A DNA stretch of 64,000 nucleotides from Maratus speciosus (GCA_963932465.1 OZ010789.1:598453968-598517967); one strand, 5' to 3'. Counted from the stretch's first letter, positions 33,101 through 45,480 are shown. Numbers and translations are program-made. Notes: generated by a model not told the origin, from the letters alone.

Positions 33101-34970
33101 ATCCACCATTGTTTTTAGCACTTTCCAACAGAGTTGAAACGTGTGTATGAATTAAGAATTAAAAATAAAAAACGCAGAAAGTACCAAAAGAATCGATTTT
33201 TTTAAAGAAAAGAAATCTTAAGTGCCAAGCTTGACAAACAGGAGAACGCTTGAAGTGCTAACCCTAGTAGTAATAATTCAAATAAGTCGGAAATTGTACA
33301 TAAAACGTGACAACTGAGGTATTTTCGCCTTCTCTTTTTTCGCTCTCTTAAAAAATTGCTTCTTTTGGACTTTCAGCGTTTAGTCCTCAATTCAGTTTGT
33401 CTGTCTTTCCGTCTGTCTGTCTGTCGTCTGTCTATCCGTTCTCTAACTAGCGTAAGTAAAGTGAACATACTGAAATGAAATTCATAGATATTATAGGGCA
33501 GGATCGGCGAACCTTTATACGCGCGCGTACCAAAATTCCACAAACAATATCTATCAACAATGTAACGTGCCAAACTTTAACATAAAATAATTTTGCAGGC
33601 TGCGATGTTTAAACGAGACACTAGTTAAAAAATCAGTTGCTTTCATGCATTAATAAATAAAAATTAAAAAATATTAAAAATTAAAATGCGATTTCTCTGT
33701 ATTTTGGAATATTAAACTAGCGAAATTTTAATTCGTAAATATGATTATACGTACTATAACAAGAAAATAAAGATATTTTTATTTTAATAATTTCTGAGTT
33801 TATTATTAATACAACATATGGTTATAATTATCCAAGTTGCATTAAACAATGTATTGATGAGAAAACTTATTGATGAGATTTTTGCTGATGTTCGATGGAA
33901 ATTTCTTTATAAATGATTCATATTTTGGTATTTTTATAAATATGCATAGAAATTGGATCCCTTTTCCATCATATTCCATTGACTGTCTAACAAAATTAGT
34001 CTGAAAAATACAGCTTAATAAATTTGTATAGAAAGGCAAAATACATGCTAAAAACTCAGCTTAACATAACAGGAAAAGAAAATTCGCGTGTTTTGTGATA
34101 GTCTGTGGAACAAAATTTTTTGATTATAACAGAAAAAATGTGTTATCTGTATAAATATTATAAAATTTATTTTTTCACTTGCCAGAGAAATTGTCTTAGA
34201 TGCCAACTCTGGCACGCGTGCCATAGGTTCGACAACCCTTCACTATGGCATGTTCGGTATTGAAAATAAAGCATGTAGCATTTACGGTTCATTTACTGGG
34301 ATACTCAAAAGAATTCTGCCACATTACTGTCTATGGGAAAATTTCGTTTGCGGTGTATTTTAATGAGATTGCACTATTTGAAACGTGCTAAAATTTATAA
34401 ATATCATTACTCATCGCTTAATGTAGAATAGGGTGAACAGACAATTTATCGTTCATTTACAGGGACGCACAAAAAAAATGACTACATAATTTTTTTTAAT
34501 TAAATAAGTAATTTAAAAGTAAGAAATAATTTAAAAACAAATGAACTATTGAAGCCTATGATCAATAATTGCTGGAAGTGCGTTTTCAGTTATGGTACAC
34601 TTTCGTAAATTCAACTATTTTCTTTTAAATATTACTTGATGTGTATAAATTCTAAAGACGATATACAGGGCTGCTCAAAAGTTCTCAAGTACATTTCCGT
34701 TTATTGACGGATAGTGCTGAAATTAAATTTTCAACTCAACTAACTTTTACATGCAAATTCATAGAGCATATACAGAGCTACACAAAAAAAATCGGATACA
34801 TCTCTGTCTATTGACAGTAATTTCAGAAATCGAGTTTTTAAATGCGGTAATGCGTTTTTCAAATTCTGTATTTAAACATCATTTTTCATCTTCAAAAACT
34901 GTGAAGTTTTGTTACAGTATGTTGAATGTTTTGGATAGGGATTCGTAATCTATGCTGGAGGCATTTTCAT
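33100..34970 (+). repeat. Family A array, interrupted by a hAT-like element
   Basis: The left part has GTATGAATTAAG and TTCAGTTTGTCTGTCTTTCC. The right part has TTTACTGGGATACTCAAAAG (34293), TTTACAGGGACGCACAAAA (34453), ATACAGGGCTGCTCAAAAG (34662) and ATACAGAGCTACACAAAA (34767). It ends near TTCGTAATCTATGCTGGAGG (34944). Confidence 0.65.
33495..34240. mobile_element. hAT-like non-autonomous element
   Basis: The left end is AGGGCAGGATCGGCGAACCT followed by TTATACGCGCGCG. The right end, reversed, is AAGGGTTGTCGAACCTATGG followed by CACGCGTGCC. The AGGG...TCGRCGAACCT...GCGCG pattern is typical of hAT/Charlie-like terminal repeats. The interior is AT-rich and non-coding. An 8-bp target duplication was not convincingly found (GATATTAT on the left, CACTATGG on the right). 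It splits a family A unit. Confidence 0.6.
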
Positions 34971-35490
34971 TCCTTCTTGTTTTAATGCTCCTGGAGATTT
35001 TTTTCAAAATTAACATTTATTTTCAATATCAACATTGATACTAAAGCTGATTTTTACTGAAACAAATAACTGCTTATAATTAATTAACTGGTCTTTTATT
35101 TTACTTAGTTGAAATAAAAATAAATTCTTTCTACACATAAAAATAAGTGCTGCTTATTTATTTAAATTAAAATCAAAACTCACTGCTGCATAGATAATTA
35201 GCTTCCTTTTCGTTATTCCAAAATGAATCGTTCTAGGAAGGTGTCTAAATAAATTATTGCTAATGGAATGCATTACGAGACATATATTATATTACTGCAT
35301 TTTTAAGTTATTAATTACTAAATAAACCGTTTCATTAATTACAAAACTTAGAATAAAATTATTCTATTTGTTAACGTAATGAAACACTTTACAAATTTAA
35401 ATTAGTGACATTTACAACAGAAAAGAAAACATAATTTGGATTAATGTTTACAGAAAAAAAAAATGAAAATGCATCTTTAACAGTTTTGAA
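34970..35490. other. AT-rich stretch, nothing recognised
   Basis: No supported gene or bounded repeat. Confidence 0.5.
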
Positions 35491-35790
35491 GATAATTGAA
35501 AAGTGTTTATAAATTCGGTGTGTCTGGCTGTCTGGCCACACTCTAACTCGCGAAAATGTACTTGAATTTTAATGCAAATGACATATGTTAATGATGCTTA
35601 CCATGGGATGTTCGATATTGAATATGAAGTGTGTAGCATTAATAGTTCATTTACAGAGCGCTCAGAATAATTCTATTACTTTATGGTCAGTGGGAAAATT
35701 TGTTGTCAGTGTATTTTAATGACATTACGCTAATTCAAATGTATTGAAACTTATATAAATCACCGAATTTCACTACAAGATTGTTAGGTA
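35490..35790 (+). repeat. Family A fragment
   Basis: Contains GTGTTTATAAATTCGGTGTG, CTGGCTGTCTGG, then TTTACAGAGCGCTCAGAATA and the GGGAAAATTTGTTGTCAGTG phrase in family order. Confidence 0.6.
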
Positions 35791-36109
35791 ATAGAAACTT
35801 TTAAAATATTAAATTAGACTTTAAAATATTTAATTAATTACTTCAAAATATTTAATTAGTTATTCATTATTAATCATTCCAAATTCAGTTTCAGTCAAAT
35901 TTCACTTTAAAACAATTTTGTTTTTCTACAAAAAAGATCGTTAATTAAAATCAATAATAAAATAATAAATTTTAATTTTAATAATTTCAGCCAAAATAAA
36001 TATTTCTTTTATAATTTTCAAATATTAAATTCAAAATTTAAACATAACGATTTTTTCATTCAAAATCTTTAACCTAACGTTCTTTTATTTTAAATCTTTT
36101 CTCTTCTCT

Positions 36110-36600
36110 GTGTGGCAACACCGTCACTCGCGCGCAAAGGTTTTTGATTTGAAATAGCGTCCTTCCAGAGCGTGGCTTGGTCTCTTCCCGTAAAAACTTC
36201 GTATCGATAGGACGTATAGCTCCCGCCGGTGCACTGTATTGCTGAAATCAGTACACTGGGGTGGGGGGAGGCTTATCCTGTTTAAATAATTTAATCTTTA
36301 TACTTTTAAACTCCTTTTATACCATAGAAAATTTAGTATTATAATAAGTAATTTATTCAACAAGTATTTATCAAGTAATGAACCATGGAGCACTGCCGAC
36401 AGTCGAAGTCCGATGAAATGAAAGGGAGCATTAGTCATCAGATCGATGTAAAGGTGGTACTCATCTCAGAAGATACTACAGAAGAGTGACACATCACTCA
36501 ATCACGATTTAGGAATATTCATCTATATTCCAATCAAGAATTTCCATCTCTTCCACTTGTTTTCAGCTTCAAAAATTATCCGAGAACGTAAGTGGTAAGA
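36110..36600 (+). other. GC-raised segment, possible transcript 5' region
   Basis: From 36110 the base composition rises sharply (for example GGCAACACCGTCACTCGCGC and CTCCCGCCGGTGCACTG). An ATG in a favourable context (ACCATGG, 36384) opens a 34-codon frame, MEHCRQSKSDEMKGSISHQI and onward. A donor-like AACGTAAGTGG lies at about 36586. No TATA box, acceptor or protein family was recognised. It could be a first exon, a non-coding RNA or a fragment of an unknown repeat. Confidence 0.2.
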
Positions 36601-36699
36601 TCAACAAATTTTAAGATCTCTCGCACAAGCGATTAATGATGTCCAACCTTATTCCAGTACGAAAAGAGAAAGTGAGGTATGCTGACTCTATTAGATTTC

Positions 36700-37500
36700 T
36701 CGTTTTGTGTTGATCATTTCTAAATAATACAATAACTGCTGAACATTCCGACTGTTATAGACTTGTTGAGATGAACTATTCAATCTCCAGGAACGATTCT
36801 TTAAATGCATACATCTTGGACTCCCTAAGTGTTCTTTTCCTATTAAAAGCAGATTATGATAAATCATCCTTCTAATCAAATCCAATTCAAGTTATGTTCA
36901 TTTTTGAACATATATTCTTCGTTAGAGTTCTTGAAATTTCATATGTCATTAAAGTATTGGTTATTTATCTTCGTTCAGGGATATATTGAATCAGAAATGA
37001 TATTCTGTTATATGTATCTTTAAGTGCATTTAATTTCCCCCTCCCAACCCTCTTTTCTTAAATTCTTAATTTGAATAAAATATTGGTTTAAATTTTATAT
37101 GTGTATTCATTGAGTATGATATTTTTATATAATATATAGTTTAATGTGCCAAAGGATCAAGCAAATAAATATTATAAATTGAATACTTGATAAATTAATT
37201 TTCAAAATATAAAATTGGCACTTCTCCATTTTACTACAAAGCATTTCAGATGAATGTTACATTTCTTCAGTTCAGGTGAGTACTGCTTTAAAATTATTAT
37301 TTATTATCCATCATATATTTACCTTTTCTTTTTCATAATGCAATGTACTTCTTTATTATCCTACCACTTAGATCATGTGCCTCTTTTCTTTTTAAATTAA
37401 ATTAAATAATTATATCTTTAAACTCACTATAATCTATTTCTTCTTCTTTTTATATTTTTTTTATATCTTACAAAGATGAAACACACTACTGTAGATTAGG
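36700..37500. other. AT-rich stretch, nothing recognised
   Basis: No supported feature. Confidence 0.5.
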
Positions 37501-38190
37501 GCATTCATATTATTTGTCGTTCATTTTCAGTGTAAGAAATTGGTTACAGTACAGTTTTTGAGCTGTAATTGCTGGAAACGCGTTTTCAATTTCGGTATGC
37601 GCTTCTAAATGTAACTAATTCCATGCATGTGTATAAATTGTGTTGCGTTGTGTATAAATTCTATACCTCGTATACAATGCTGTACAAAAGAATTCACGTA
37701 CTACAGTGGAACTCCAGTTATACGTTTTGCTCGGGGCCGGACAACAAAACGTAGAACTCAGTAAGACGTACAACTCAACTAATGGTCCACCGGAACCATT
37801 TTAAAAAATATATCATGAAAGTTAACCTTTTATATCGAAAACTGAAGTTGTGTATGTATTACTGCACCCATGACATAAATTCGCGGAAATGTAACAGAGT
37901 AAAAAACAAAGGTAACATAAGAAGAGTACACATGAAGTTATTTTATCATAAACGCTTTATTTAAAAAAAATTACACTTGTAGAGTAGTCAAAAGAAATCA
38001 CCGGAATCGCCTTGGCATGTAAATAATTTATAAAAAGGCATTTCAGCAGTTTCTAAATTTTATTGAAATAATCACTAAGCTTGTATTGTTTCTTTTCTCC
38101 AGAACCGACACTGAACTGAAAACTTTGCATTTCTGTTAATAATGCAGCTTTATAGTTATTGCTTGTACTCCTGACGAACAGCTTTACTAT

Positions 38191-38362
38191 TAGATGTAAA
38201 ATGCCAACTGGGCGAAAAATGTCCGGACCACGATTCGAACCCGGGACCTCCTGGCTAAAGCCGCCAGTGCTCTGCCATCTGAGCTATCCCGGACGATTCT
38301 GGTCGAACTTTTTCACCCAACTTTTTGTTTACCAATTAGAATAATTGTGTTAATATTAATCT
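38191..38362 (-). mobile_element. tRNA-derived SINE with 11-bp target duplication
   Basis: The direct repeat AGCTTTACTAT flanks the insert at 38180-38190 and 38363-38373, showing retroposition. Inside is a nearly complete tRNA-like unit on the minus strand. The body word GGACATTTTTCGCCCAGTTGG lies after it, and TAACACAATTATTCTAATTG lies before it, both shared with other copies in the window. Sequence upstream of the tRNA-like head is unusual for a SINE. Confidence 0.8.
38221..38294 (-). tRNA. tRNA-like unit (Lys CTT-like), probably SINE head
   Basis: On the minus strand it folds as a cloverleaf. The acceptor stem is GTCCGGG / TCCGGAC, the D stem GCTC / GAGC with TAGCTCAGATGG (A-box), and the anticodon stem CTGGC / GCCAG with loop GGCTTTA. 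The T arm contains GGGTTCGAATC (B-box). The loop reads CTT at the anticodon position, but the base before it is G, not the invariant T. That mismatch, one T-stem mismatch and its place inside a target-duplicated insert argue for a SINE head, not a functional tRNA gene. Confidence 0.65.
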
Positions 38363-38999
38363 AGCTTTACTATGTCTAAAGCCCTTAGATCAGCTCCGCA
38401 TCGGATGATCGTTCTGAGTGGGATCATCACAATCAGACGTGTCGCCAGTCGGCAAAGACGGAAGACAAGGTGTAGCAAAAATTCTGAAATTATTTTCAGC
38501 AAAACGTAAAAATGACGTATACCTGACGTATAACTAAAACCTAACGTATAACTGAGGGAAACGTATGACTCAAAAACGTATAATTCGGCTAAATTTTAAT
38601 TGCAAACGGGGACCGCTGAGTTGAAACGTATAACTGAGGGAAACGTACAAGTCAGGTAACGTATAACTGGAGTTCCACTGTTTCCTTATTAGCGGAAAGT
38701 GCTGAAGGGGAATTTTTAACTATGGCATATATTTCCCAACTGCACTAATTTTTTGCATGTGGGTAGTTTATAGATAGAAATATATATATCATATACAGGA
38801 CTGCTCAAAGAATTCGGATAATTTTTAACAGTACATAAGATTTGCTGTAATTGGATTTCCAGATGTGTTATGATTTTCCTAATGTTTCAATTAGACAATC
38901 TATTTCAACTAATTAAGCACTGAAGTTTTGTTAAATTACTCTAAACGTGTTTGGAAGAATTTCATAATCTATGCTTGATGTATGATTTTTTTCTTTCTT

Positions 39000-40270
39000 G
39001 TTAAAATTGCAATTGTTTTTAAAAAGCCGAAAGATTTTATTTATCTCATGGATCAGTGTGACTAGTTGGATATTGGCTAAAAAACAGAAAGTTTTCTTTA
39101 AAGCCTTGAAAATTAGTTTAAAGCATTAAAATATCTTAATAATTTTCTAAGAAAATTACTTAGATATATTTTTTTTAATTTTCGTACTAAAATTATAATA
39201 TATTTTTTTTAAGTAGCAAATATTAGAAAATTTAAATTTTAACGCATCTTATCCTCAAACATATAAGTTCCAAAATGTTTTTCTTAAACTTTTATTTTTC
39301 TAACCAAAAATAGCTAGGATATGTGTTAAGTATTAAAAGCTCAAGCTATTAGCATATTTATTTTCTGAGAACTTTTGAAGCTTATATTAAACATGCTTAA
39401 ACTTTAGTTGTTATTCAATTTTAGTAAGTTGTGTTCCCATGTGTAATTATTACAAAAATTTACACCAAAGTGGCTACATTGTATTACCATGCAATTCTCT
39501 ACTACGTTAGATATTAAGAATTAGACATTTAAGGCGAATGTTATGGTATTTTCGTAAGACGCTCTAATTAATCCTAAACATAACCTTGGGCATTAGCTAA
39601 AAGAATTTTGAATAAATATTTAAGCATGACGTTGGCATAATAAAGATACGTGTTCAGAATAATCTTTGTATCAGCTATCTGAAGTTCAGATTTTACAATG
39701 TAATATTTCTGAATTTCAAATTCTTTATTAAAAATACAATATTATTACAATAGACAATAATTAGAATACAAGTATTTTTCATTTTATTTTCAAAGAACAT
39801 GAGATTTCCCAATTAAGTTTAATAGTAATATTAAGTTAAAAAGTTTATTACTACATAGTTTCGTTCATTTACATCTGGTTGTGTGCATAGATGATATATG
39901 CTAGCTTAGTGATGTATTTAAAATTATTCAAAAATTTAATATACAGCCTTCTGATTTATATTTAGAACAGCCTTCTGATTTATATTTAGATTCCGAATAG
40001 AATGTTAGTTTTGACATACAATAGAAACTTAATAATATAACACACGTCTGCGACGTAATACTTTTTTACTGTGTCATTTTAGATGTTTCCAATGTATTAC
40101 GATACGATGACAAATTACAAGATATTCTATCGAACACGACAGGGTTTTCAAAAATGTTACACGGAAGATCCAACGAAAACACCCAAAATATCCTATAAAG
40201 TCAAATATTTTATTTGAGTCATTTTAAAGTAAGCTGTAGCTTTTATAAATTTTTAACATTTTCCATGATA
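39000..40270. other. AT-rich stretch, nothing recognised
   Basis: Only a short direct repeat (CAGCCTTCTGATTTATATTT at 39944 and 39968) was seen. Confidence 0.5.
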
Positions 40271-41110
40271 TTTTAAAAGTGTTTATGAATTTGATTCGTC
40301 TGTCTGTAAGTCTGTTAGTACTTTACCTTTTGTATTTTATACTTTGAATACCTAATTAGGGATATATACAGGGTGTGTGAAAAGTAATTCCTTTCCTGAA
40401 AGAAATAATTTAGAACTTTTCCTATTCCGTGATAACTGACATTCCTACACTACAGCCACGTTGTGGAAACCTACAACAAAGAACTTGGTTAGTTTAAAAC
40501 TTGAACTTTTCATCGGGCGAAAGAAAAAATTTCGAACACCCTGTATCAATGTGATATACTATAGAACGCCCCCTATTGTTTACTGAAAATATAGGAGTTA
40601 CAGATCTTTATAGAAACACACAAAGTATCCTGTTACACTATGTTATTGTAAGAAAACAGTTTACAGCGTATTTTAATGACATTAAACTACTTAAAATATA
40701 ATAAAATTGATATAAATTGCTGAGATTCACTAAAAAATCATTTTTATTTATTTTGAAGTGCGCAACACTTATACAGGATTTACAAAGAGACACAAAATAA
40801 TCCTATTACAATACTGAATAGGAGGATGTTTGCTGGAAGTGTGTTTTCAATTTTGGTATCAGTTTTGAAACATAAATTAGTTTTAGAATATTACGCTATG
40901 TGTGATAAAATATATAATTAATATTCAGTGCTAAACAAAACATTTAAGGAAAAAGAGGAAACTGCCAAAAAGAAGAAACTGTTAAAATTGTGTTTTCAAT
41001 TGTGTTATACATTTTGAAGTTGTTTGTTTAGGTAGACCGTTTCAAAAGAAAATGTTTCGTCCCAATTTTATGGAAATTGTTTCGTAATGCATGCGTGATG
41101 TATGACTTTT
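40270..41110 (+). repeat. Family A array, interrupted by a MITE
   Basis: It starts GTGTTTATGAATTTGATTCG with TCTGTCTGT. Later come AGAAACACACAAAGTATCCT (40610), AAGAGACACAAAATAATCCT (40785) and TTTCGTAATGCATGCGTGAT (41082), the usual family right end. Confidence 0.6.
40367..40545. mobile_element. MITE with TACAGGGTGT ends (179 bp)
   Basis: The left end TACAGGGTGTGTGAAAAGTA is mirrored by the right end TTTCGAACACCCTGTA. Both terminal TA dinucleotides could be the target duplication, as for Tc1/mariner-type elements. The interior is non-coding. Confidence 0.7.
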
Positions 41111-41413
41111 CTTCCTTGTTTATGTTTCTTATAAATCACTGTTAACGTAAAAAAAAAAAAATACAGTGTCCCTTATTCCCCCTCGAAGTATCGTTTAAAA
41201 ATTTTTCTATGTTCATCGTTTACATCCGCTCGTTTTGCATCATTCAGCAATAATTTATTTGCTGCTGTATTGAAATAAGCATTTTTGTTGTGTTTTGCTT
41301 AAATTTAAAATTTACTGTTTTGAAGCTGTCGTGTGTTTTTCGCCTGATGTATAATTCAACAACCAATCAAAACTATCAATTTTTGTCAAAAGTGAATACA
41401 ATAGAATTATTTT

Positions 41414-41429
41414 GGGGGGGGGGGGGGGG
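41414..41429. repeat. Poly-G tract (16 bp)
   Basis: A pure G run, rare in this AT-rich window. Confidence 0.9.
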
Positions 41430-41639
41430 TTCTGTAATGATTATTAAACAGAAAATACAAATAATATATAATATATAATGTCAAACAAGAGATAAATATC
41501 ATTCAAGAGGCATAGATTGTGAAAAACCTTTCAGCACTATCAGGTTGCATGTCATTGTGTTTGAAGTAGCATAACAAACAAATACTTTGCGAACAATTAT
41601 TCATCATAAATCATTATATAATTGAATTATTTTGTGTGT

Positions 41640-41990
41640 CCATGTAAACGATATTTAATTTCTACTCATTCTGTATTCTATAGAAAGCATGCTGTAGCCC
41701 ACTTGAGTGATGTATATGAAATTCAACATGTTTGATGTATCAAAAATTTATTAAAATGCACTGCAAACGAACTTTTTCCATATGCTAAAATGTAACAGAT
41801 TTCTTTTCCTGTGTCCATGTAAAATAATTATAAATACTATGCACTTCATTTTCAGAAGTGAGCATGTCATAGTAAAAGTCAATAACATATATAAATTACA
41901 TGACACTCCGAATCTATTTATGTGAGTTAGAGCTCAGATGAAGATGGGCATATAGACAAACGAAATGAAGTCTGACAACTAAATACTTTC
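41640..41990 (-). repeat. Family A fragment, inverted
   Basis: It reads the family A phrases in reverse: GCAAACGAACTTTTTCCATA (41763), TGTCCATGTAAA, and TCAATAACATATATAAATTA with CATGACACTCCGAAT. Confidence 0.6.
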
Positions 41991-42255
41991 ACTGTATTGC
42001 AAAATATTAAAAAATGTATAAAACAAACTCATTTTACATTGAATAAAGAATTTCTTCGCAGATCTGAGTATTGTGCAAGAATAATACAATCACGGCGAAA
42101 GCAAAGCAAAGATAAGTTTATGCATAAAAATAATTTAATTAGTTGTAAAATGTGTTATTATTGTTTGAATTTTAGAGCGAAATGAAATAAGTACCGTTTC
42201 AGTTTAATACATATAGGACTGATTCTTTATCTTTTATAAAATTGGAATTAATTGC

Positions 42256-42337
<82 letters not shown>
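42256..42337. repeat. (TAA)n microsatellite, about 27 units
   Basis: A pure AAT/TAA trinucleotide run of about 82 bp. Confidence 0.97.
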
Positions 42338-42969
42338 GTCCCCAGAGGGATTTGAAATACCATTCGAATGACGAATAATTTACTAAAAATGTCTTAATTC
42401 TACAAAATGCGGTAAGCGTTAATCAAACACTTTTAACAAAATTAAGTTCTCGGTTACTGATTCCATTTTTAAACCGTATTCTAATAAACCGTATCATATT
42501 ATTCTGACGTCCAGTTTCTGAAGTTAATTAATTAAATGAACCATACTATTCATTGAAATTCTCTTTCAATTCTACTTAACAATTTAGCAAGTTATACGAA
42601 ACTGTTCTTCCTACATACAGTTCACTATAATATTATACTTTTAGCAGAAAATATGCTCTGGTGCTCTAACAAGTTACGATGAGAAAATATTTGAATCAGA
42701 AATAATAACATAGATTTTATGAAACTTTTAAAACTTTCCTCAAAGATATCTAATTAATGATATGGAAAGGAGAGGAGATTTTATATCAAAACACGAGAAA
42801 ATTCAATCTTGTTACACAGATATATAGTCGTTTTAAAGAAGGCTATTGCCTGACGGTCATGGTATCAGAAAATGCAAGACTGAAGATTTACACCACTCAT
42901 TTATTTTTATTTTCTTTTATATGCGTAAGAAGAAAATGTTGGAATCACAAAACAAATTTCCTTTCTTTT

Positions 42970-43290
42970 TTTGATGGATTTCCACGTTTTTGAGATTTGA
43001 CAATTTTTGGGAAATCTGTATTTGTCTGTCTTTCTGTTAGTCTGTGCGTGTCACAACTTTTTCGGCCGCATAATCTGAATTTAGAAATTTAACTTCCGTT
43101 GCAGTTAGACTTTGAAATAAATTGGTGCTGATTGGGTATGAGGTATATCTCCCAACATCTGGCGCTTACTTGCTTCATTTTTCATGATTTCCATGATAAT
43201 AATCTCAAGAATTAATGCAAGCAATTTTATGAAACTTTATATTCTGTTAGGTATTGCCATTAATAGATGCTGATTAGGTGTAGGTGTATA
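42970..43290 (-). mobile_element. HINE-2-type remnant, inverted
   Basis: GATGGATTTCCACGTTTTTG, then AGATT, then a TCTGTCTGTC-like tract, then two units with GGTGCTGATTGGGTATGAGG and CATCTGGCGCTTAC, match the HINE-2 tail and its 145-bp unit in reverse. The terminal hairpin is not preserved. Confidence 0.6.
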
Positions 43291-43296
43291 TAGCCG

Positions 43297-43476
43297 TGAC
43301 CAATGACATACTAGGCCAGTTAATGACGTTTAAAACGTCACGCGGAGTGGATCATCTTTACACGGTGAATGGTACAAAGCGGCATGCCCAACATTTTGTT
43401 CCAATCGCATGTAAATATGATCCACTACATGTGACGTTTTAAATGCCATGAAAAAACCTTGTAAGTCATTGATCGC
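43297..43476. mobile_element. MITE with about 60-bp inverted arms
   Basis: The left arm GACCAATGACATAC...TTTAAAACGTCACGCGGAGT, then GGATCAT, pairs with the right arm ATGATCCACTACATGTGACG...GTAAGTCATTGATC. The loop is about 60 bp. It has no coding capacity and no clear target duplication. Confidence 0.7.
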
Positions 43477-43739
43477 GATTTAGCCCAACAAGTAGAGTTG
43501 CTATGATGTGTTTTTAACAATTTCTACTATACTTAAATCTCAAGATCTTACGAATGGAATTTTTTTAAACTGCACATTCTGTTAGACTTTATCTTAACCT
43601 CTTCGCTACCTGGGTCCATATATGTGAACGTCTAATCTACTTATCATAAAAACTAAACTGTTTGATTTTTTTACATTTTGCTTTCACTTCTTAATAGCTG
43701 AATGCTTTTTTTTTAAACAAACCAATACATGAAAACATA

Positions 43740-44150
43740 TATGTTGATTTCCTCATAAAATAAATGTTATTACCCGACTGAAAAGAAGGGTTGTGTGTTT
43801 CACGCGTATCTGTGTATGTGGATTTATTTATACCCTCGAAACATCCCAACGGCTGGATGGATTTTTATGAATGAGGTCTCTATCGATTCGTCTTAATCTT
43901 CCGATGGTTATAGGATAGGTTTTGATTTTATAAATTCAAAATGCGCCTGTAAAATAAAAAATGGCGGTAGAGACGAAAAAAAATTTACGCACCATATTGA
44001 GCGGTATATCATTGGCTAGGTCTTTCAAAATGAAGACGATGTTTCATTGACCATTTTGTAGTCATAAGCTCCTTTAAATATTACACAACCTGGAAGTTGT
44101 GTACTTTGGATCGCTACCTTTACTGTAACTCTAACCTTCATAATAGACAT
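43740..44150 (+). repeat. TTATTACCCGACTG repeat fragment
   Basis: The phrase TTATTACCCGACTGAAAAGA, then AGGGTTGTGTG, then CACGCGTATCTGTGTATGTG, recalls a repeat start I associate with Helentron-like elements in arthropods. The body (ATTTTTATGAATGAGGTCTC and onward) is non-coding. The identification is from memory. Confidence 0.3.
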
Positions 44151-44880
44151 TTATAGGCTTCATCAAAAGAGTGTTTGTAGATAGGAACTAATAATTAAAC
44201 ACAACTTAAAAGTCATCAATACAAGTAAATAAAAAAAGGTAGGTAATATAAAAAATAGTTTACAAGAAATTAGAATTAAAGATTAAAAAAAACTCATTTA
44301 CTTATACAATTATCTGGCGTATCTGTATTTTTATCAGTAATTTTTGCCGCGGAACTGCAACACGGCACCTGTTCAGCCCGTTATTATGCTAATGCATGCA
44401 CAATTTGAGAACACGTGATTTTATTTTACCTTAAAAATGTCCATTAGAATCTTCTGTTATTTTCATCTGAGTTTGCAAAAGGCCTTCAAGACAGTGTGCC
44501 CGAAAAAGTGAGAAATTTTCATAAATATTTAACTTAAATCCTTTACAAAAACAATTTTTGAGAATTTGTATATTATTCACTTTTTTAAAGTTCTCAACTT
44601 TGGGATTGTGAGAATTTTGGTTAGCGATAAATAAATTTTTTAAGATTTGTAATTTTAGATCCATATTTGTGAACCTAAATTAGTAGTACCTAAAGGATCA
44701 ATTTTAGAAATTTTCTTTTTTCTGTTATCTACGATGTCATTTTGTTTGTGAAAAATCAATGAATGAGTATTTAATAAATACGGATTCAATTTTGAATTTG
44801 ATAAATCAAAGGCGAGCTACCATGTGTTTGAGGAAAGATTCTTAATTGAGTAGATAATCAATTGATCCAGTTTAGGGAGC

Positions 44881-45108
44881 GTGGTTTGCAGTAATATTAA
44901 CTCCATTCTTAAAGCTCTCATGTACTTTAACCAGATTGTTGCTATCGAAACTTTTTTACATCAACTTTTGGCTGTGAATCCGATTACGGAACATTTGCCC
45001 AATGTTTCAAGTGATGTGAATTATAGATATATCTTATTTTCTGTTGTGCAGAAATTCACCAAATTTTATATTCGACTTTACTTATTGAAAATGGACGTGT
45101 TAATGTAA
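44881..45108 (+). CDS. Short unassigned open frame (75 codons), doubtful
   Basis: An open frame encodes phrases such as LPNVSSDVNYRYILFSVVQK and FTKFYIRLYLLKMDVLM. There is no ATG at the start of the frame, and an upstream stop lies nearby. It has more mixed residues than most chance frames here. I do not recognise a family. It may be an exon or transposon relic, or chance. Confidence 0.15.
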   Translation: MVCSNINSILKALMYFNQIVAIETFLHQLLAVNPITEHLPNVSSDVNYRYILFSVVQKFTKFYIRLYLLKMDVLM

Positions 45109-45480
45109 TTTTAAATTTAAATATACATCAGAGAGTACTGTTTTCCTTTCAATTCACTGATGACTATAATACTGATGACAAAATTCCAAGAAATGCACCA
45201 TGCATGATATTCATAATCATTGTTCTTATTATAAATTAATATATTAGAATAGCGTAGAAGAAAGTTTGTGATAGCCACAGCTTACTAGTTTAATTTTGTC
45301 TACTAATTATTTTCAGAGAAATAATTATTTTAATCATAATTTTGTCTCTTTCTTTTTCTGAATGAAATGACTCGAAATAAAAGAGTTTTAGAGTAAATAG
45401 AAAACAAAGAAAATTTATTTACAAAGTTTTCCATGAATACACAGACGTTCAAACATGCACACTTATATGGGAACGTCAAT

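Larger units (their letters stand above)
37704..38680. mobile_element. Tigger/pogo-like non-autonomous element
   Basis: The left end CAGTGGAACTCCAGTTATAC, then GTT, is matched exactly by the right end (AAC, then GTATAACTGGAGTTCCACTG). The CAGTGGAAC start is characteristic of Tigger/pogo ends. A TA precedes the left end, but the base after the right end is T (TTTCC), so the TA duplication is not intact. The right 180 bp repeats AACGTATAACTGAGGGAAAC-like words, which may be extra transposase-binding sites. No transposase frame survives. A SINE is inserted inside (38191-38362). Confidence 0.75.
37500..38990 (+). repeat. Family A array, interrupted by a Tigger-like element
   Basis: Family A phrases lie on both sides of the insertion: TGTACAAAAGAATTCACGTA on the left, ATACAGGACTGCTCAAAGAA and TTTCATAATCTATGCTTGAT on the right. 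The target unit was split near 37703. Confidence 0.65.
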
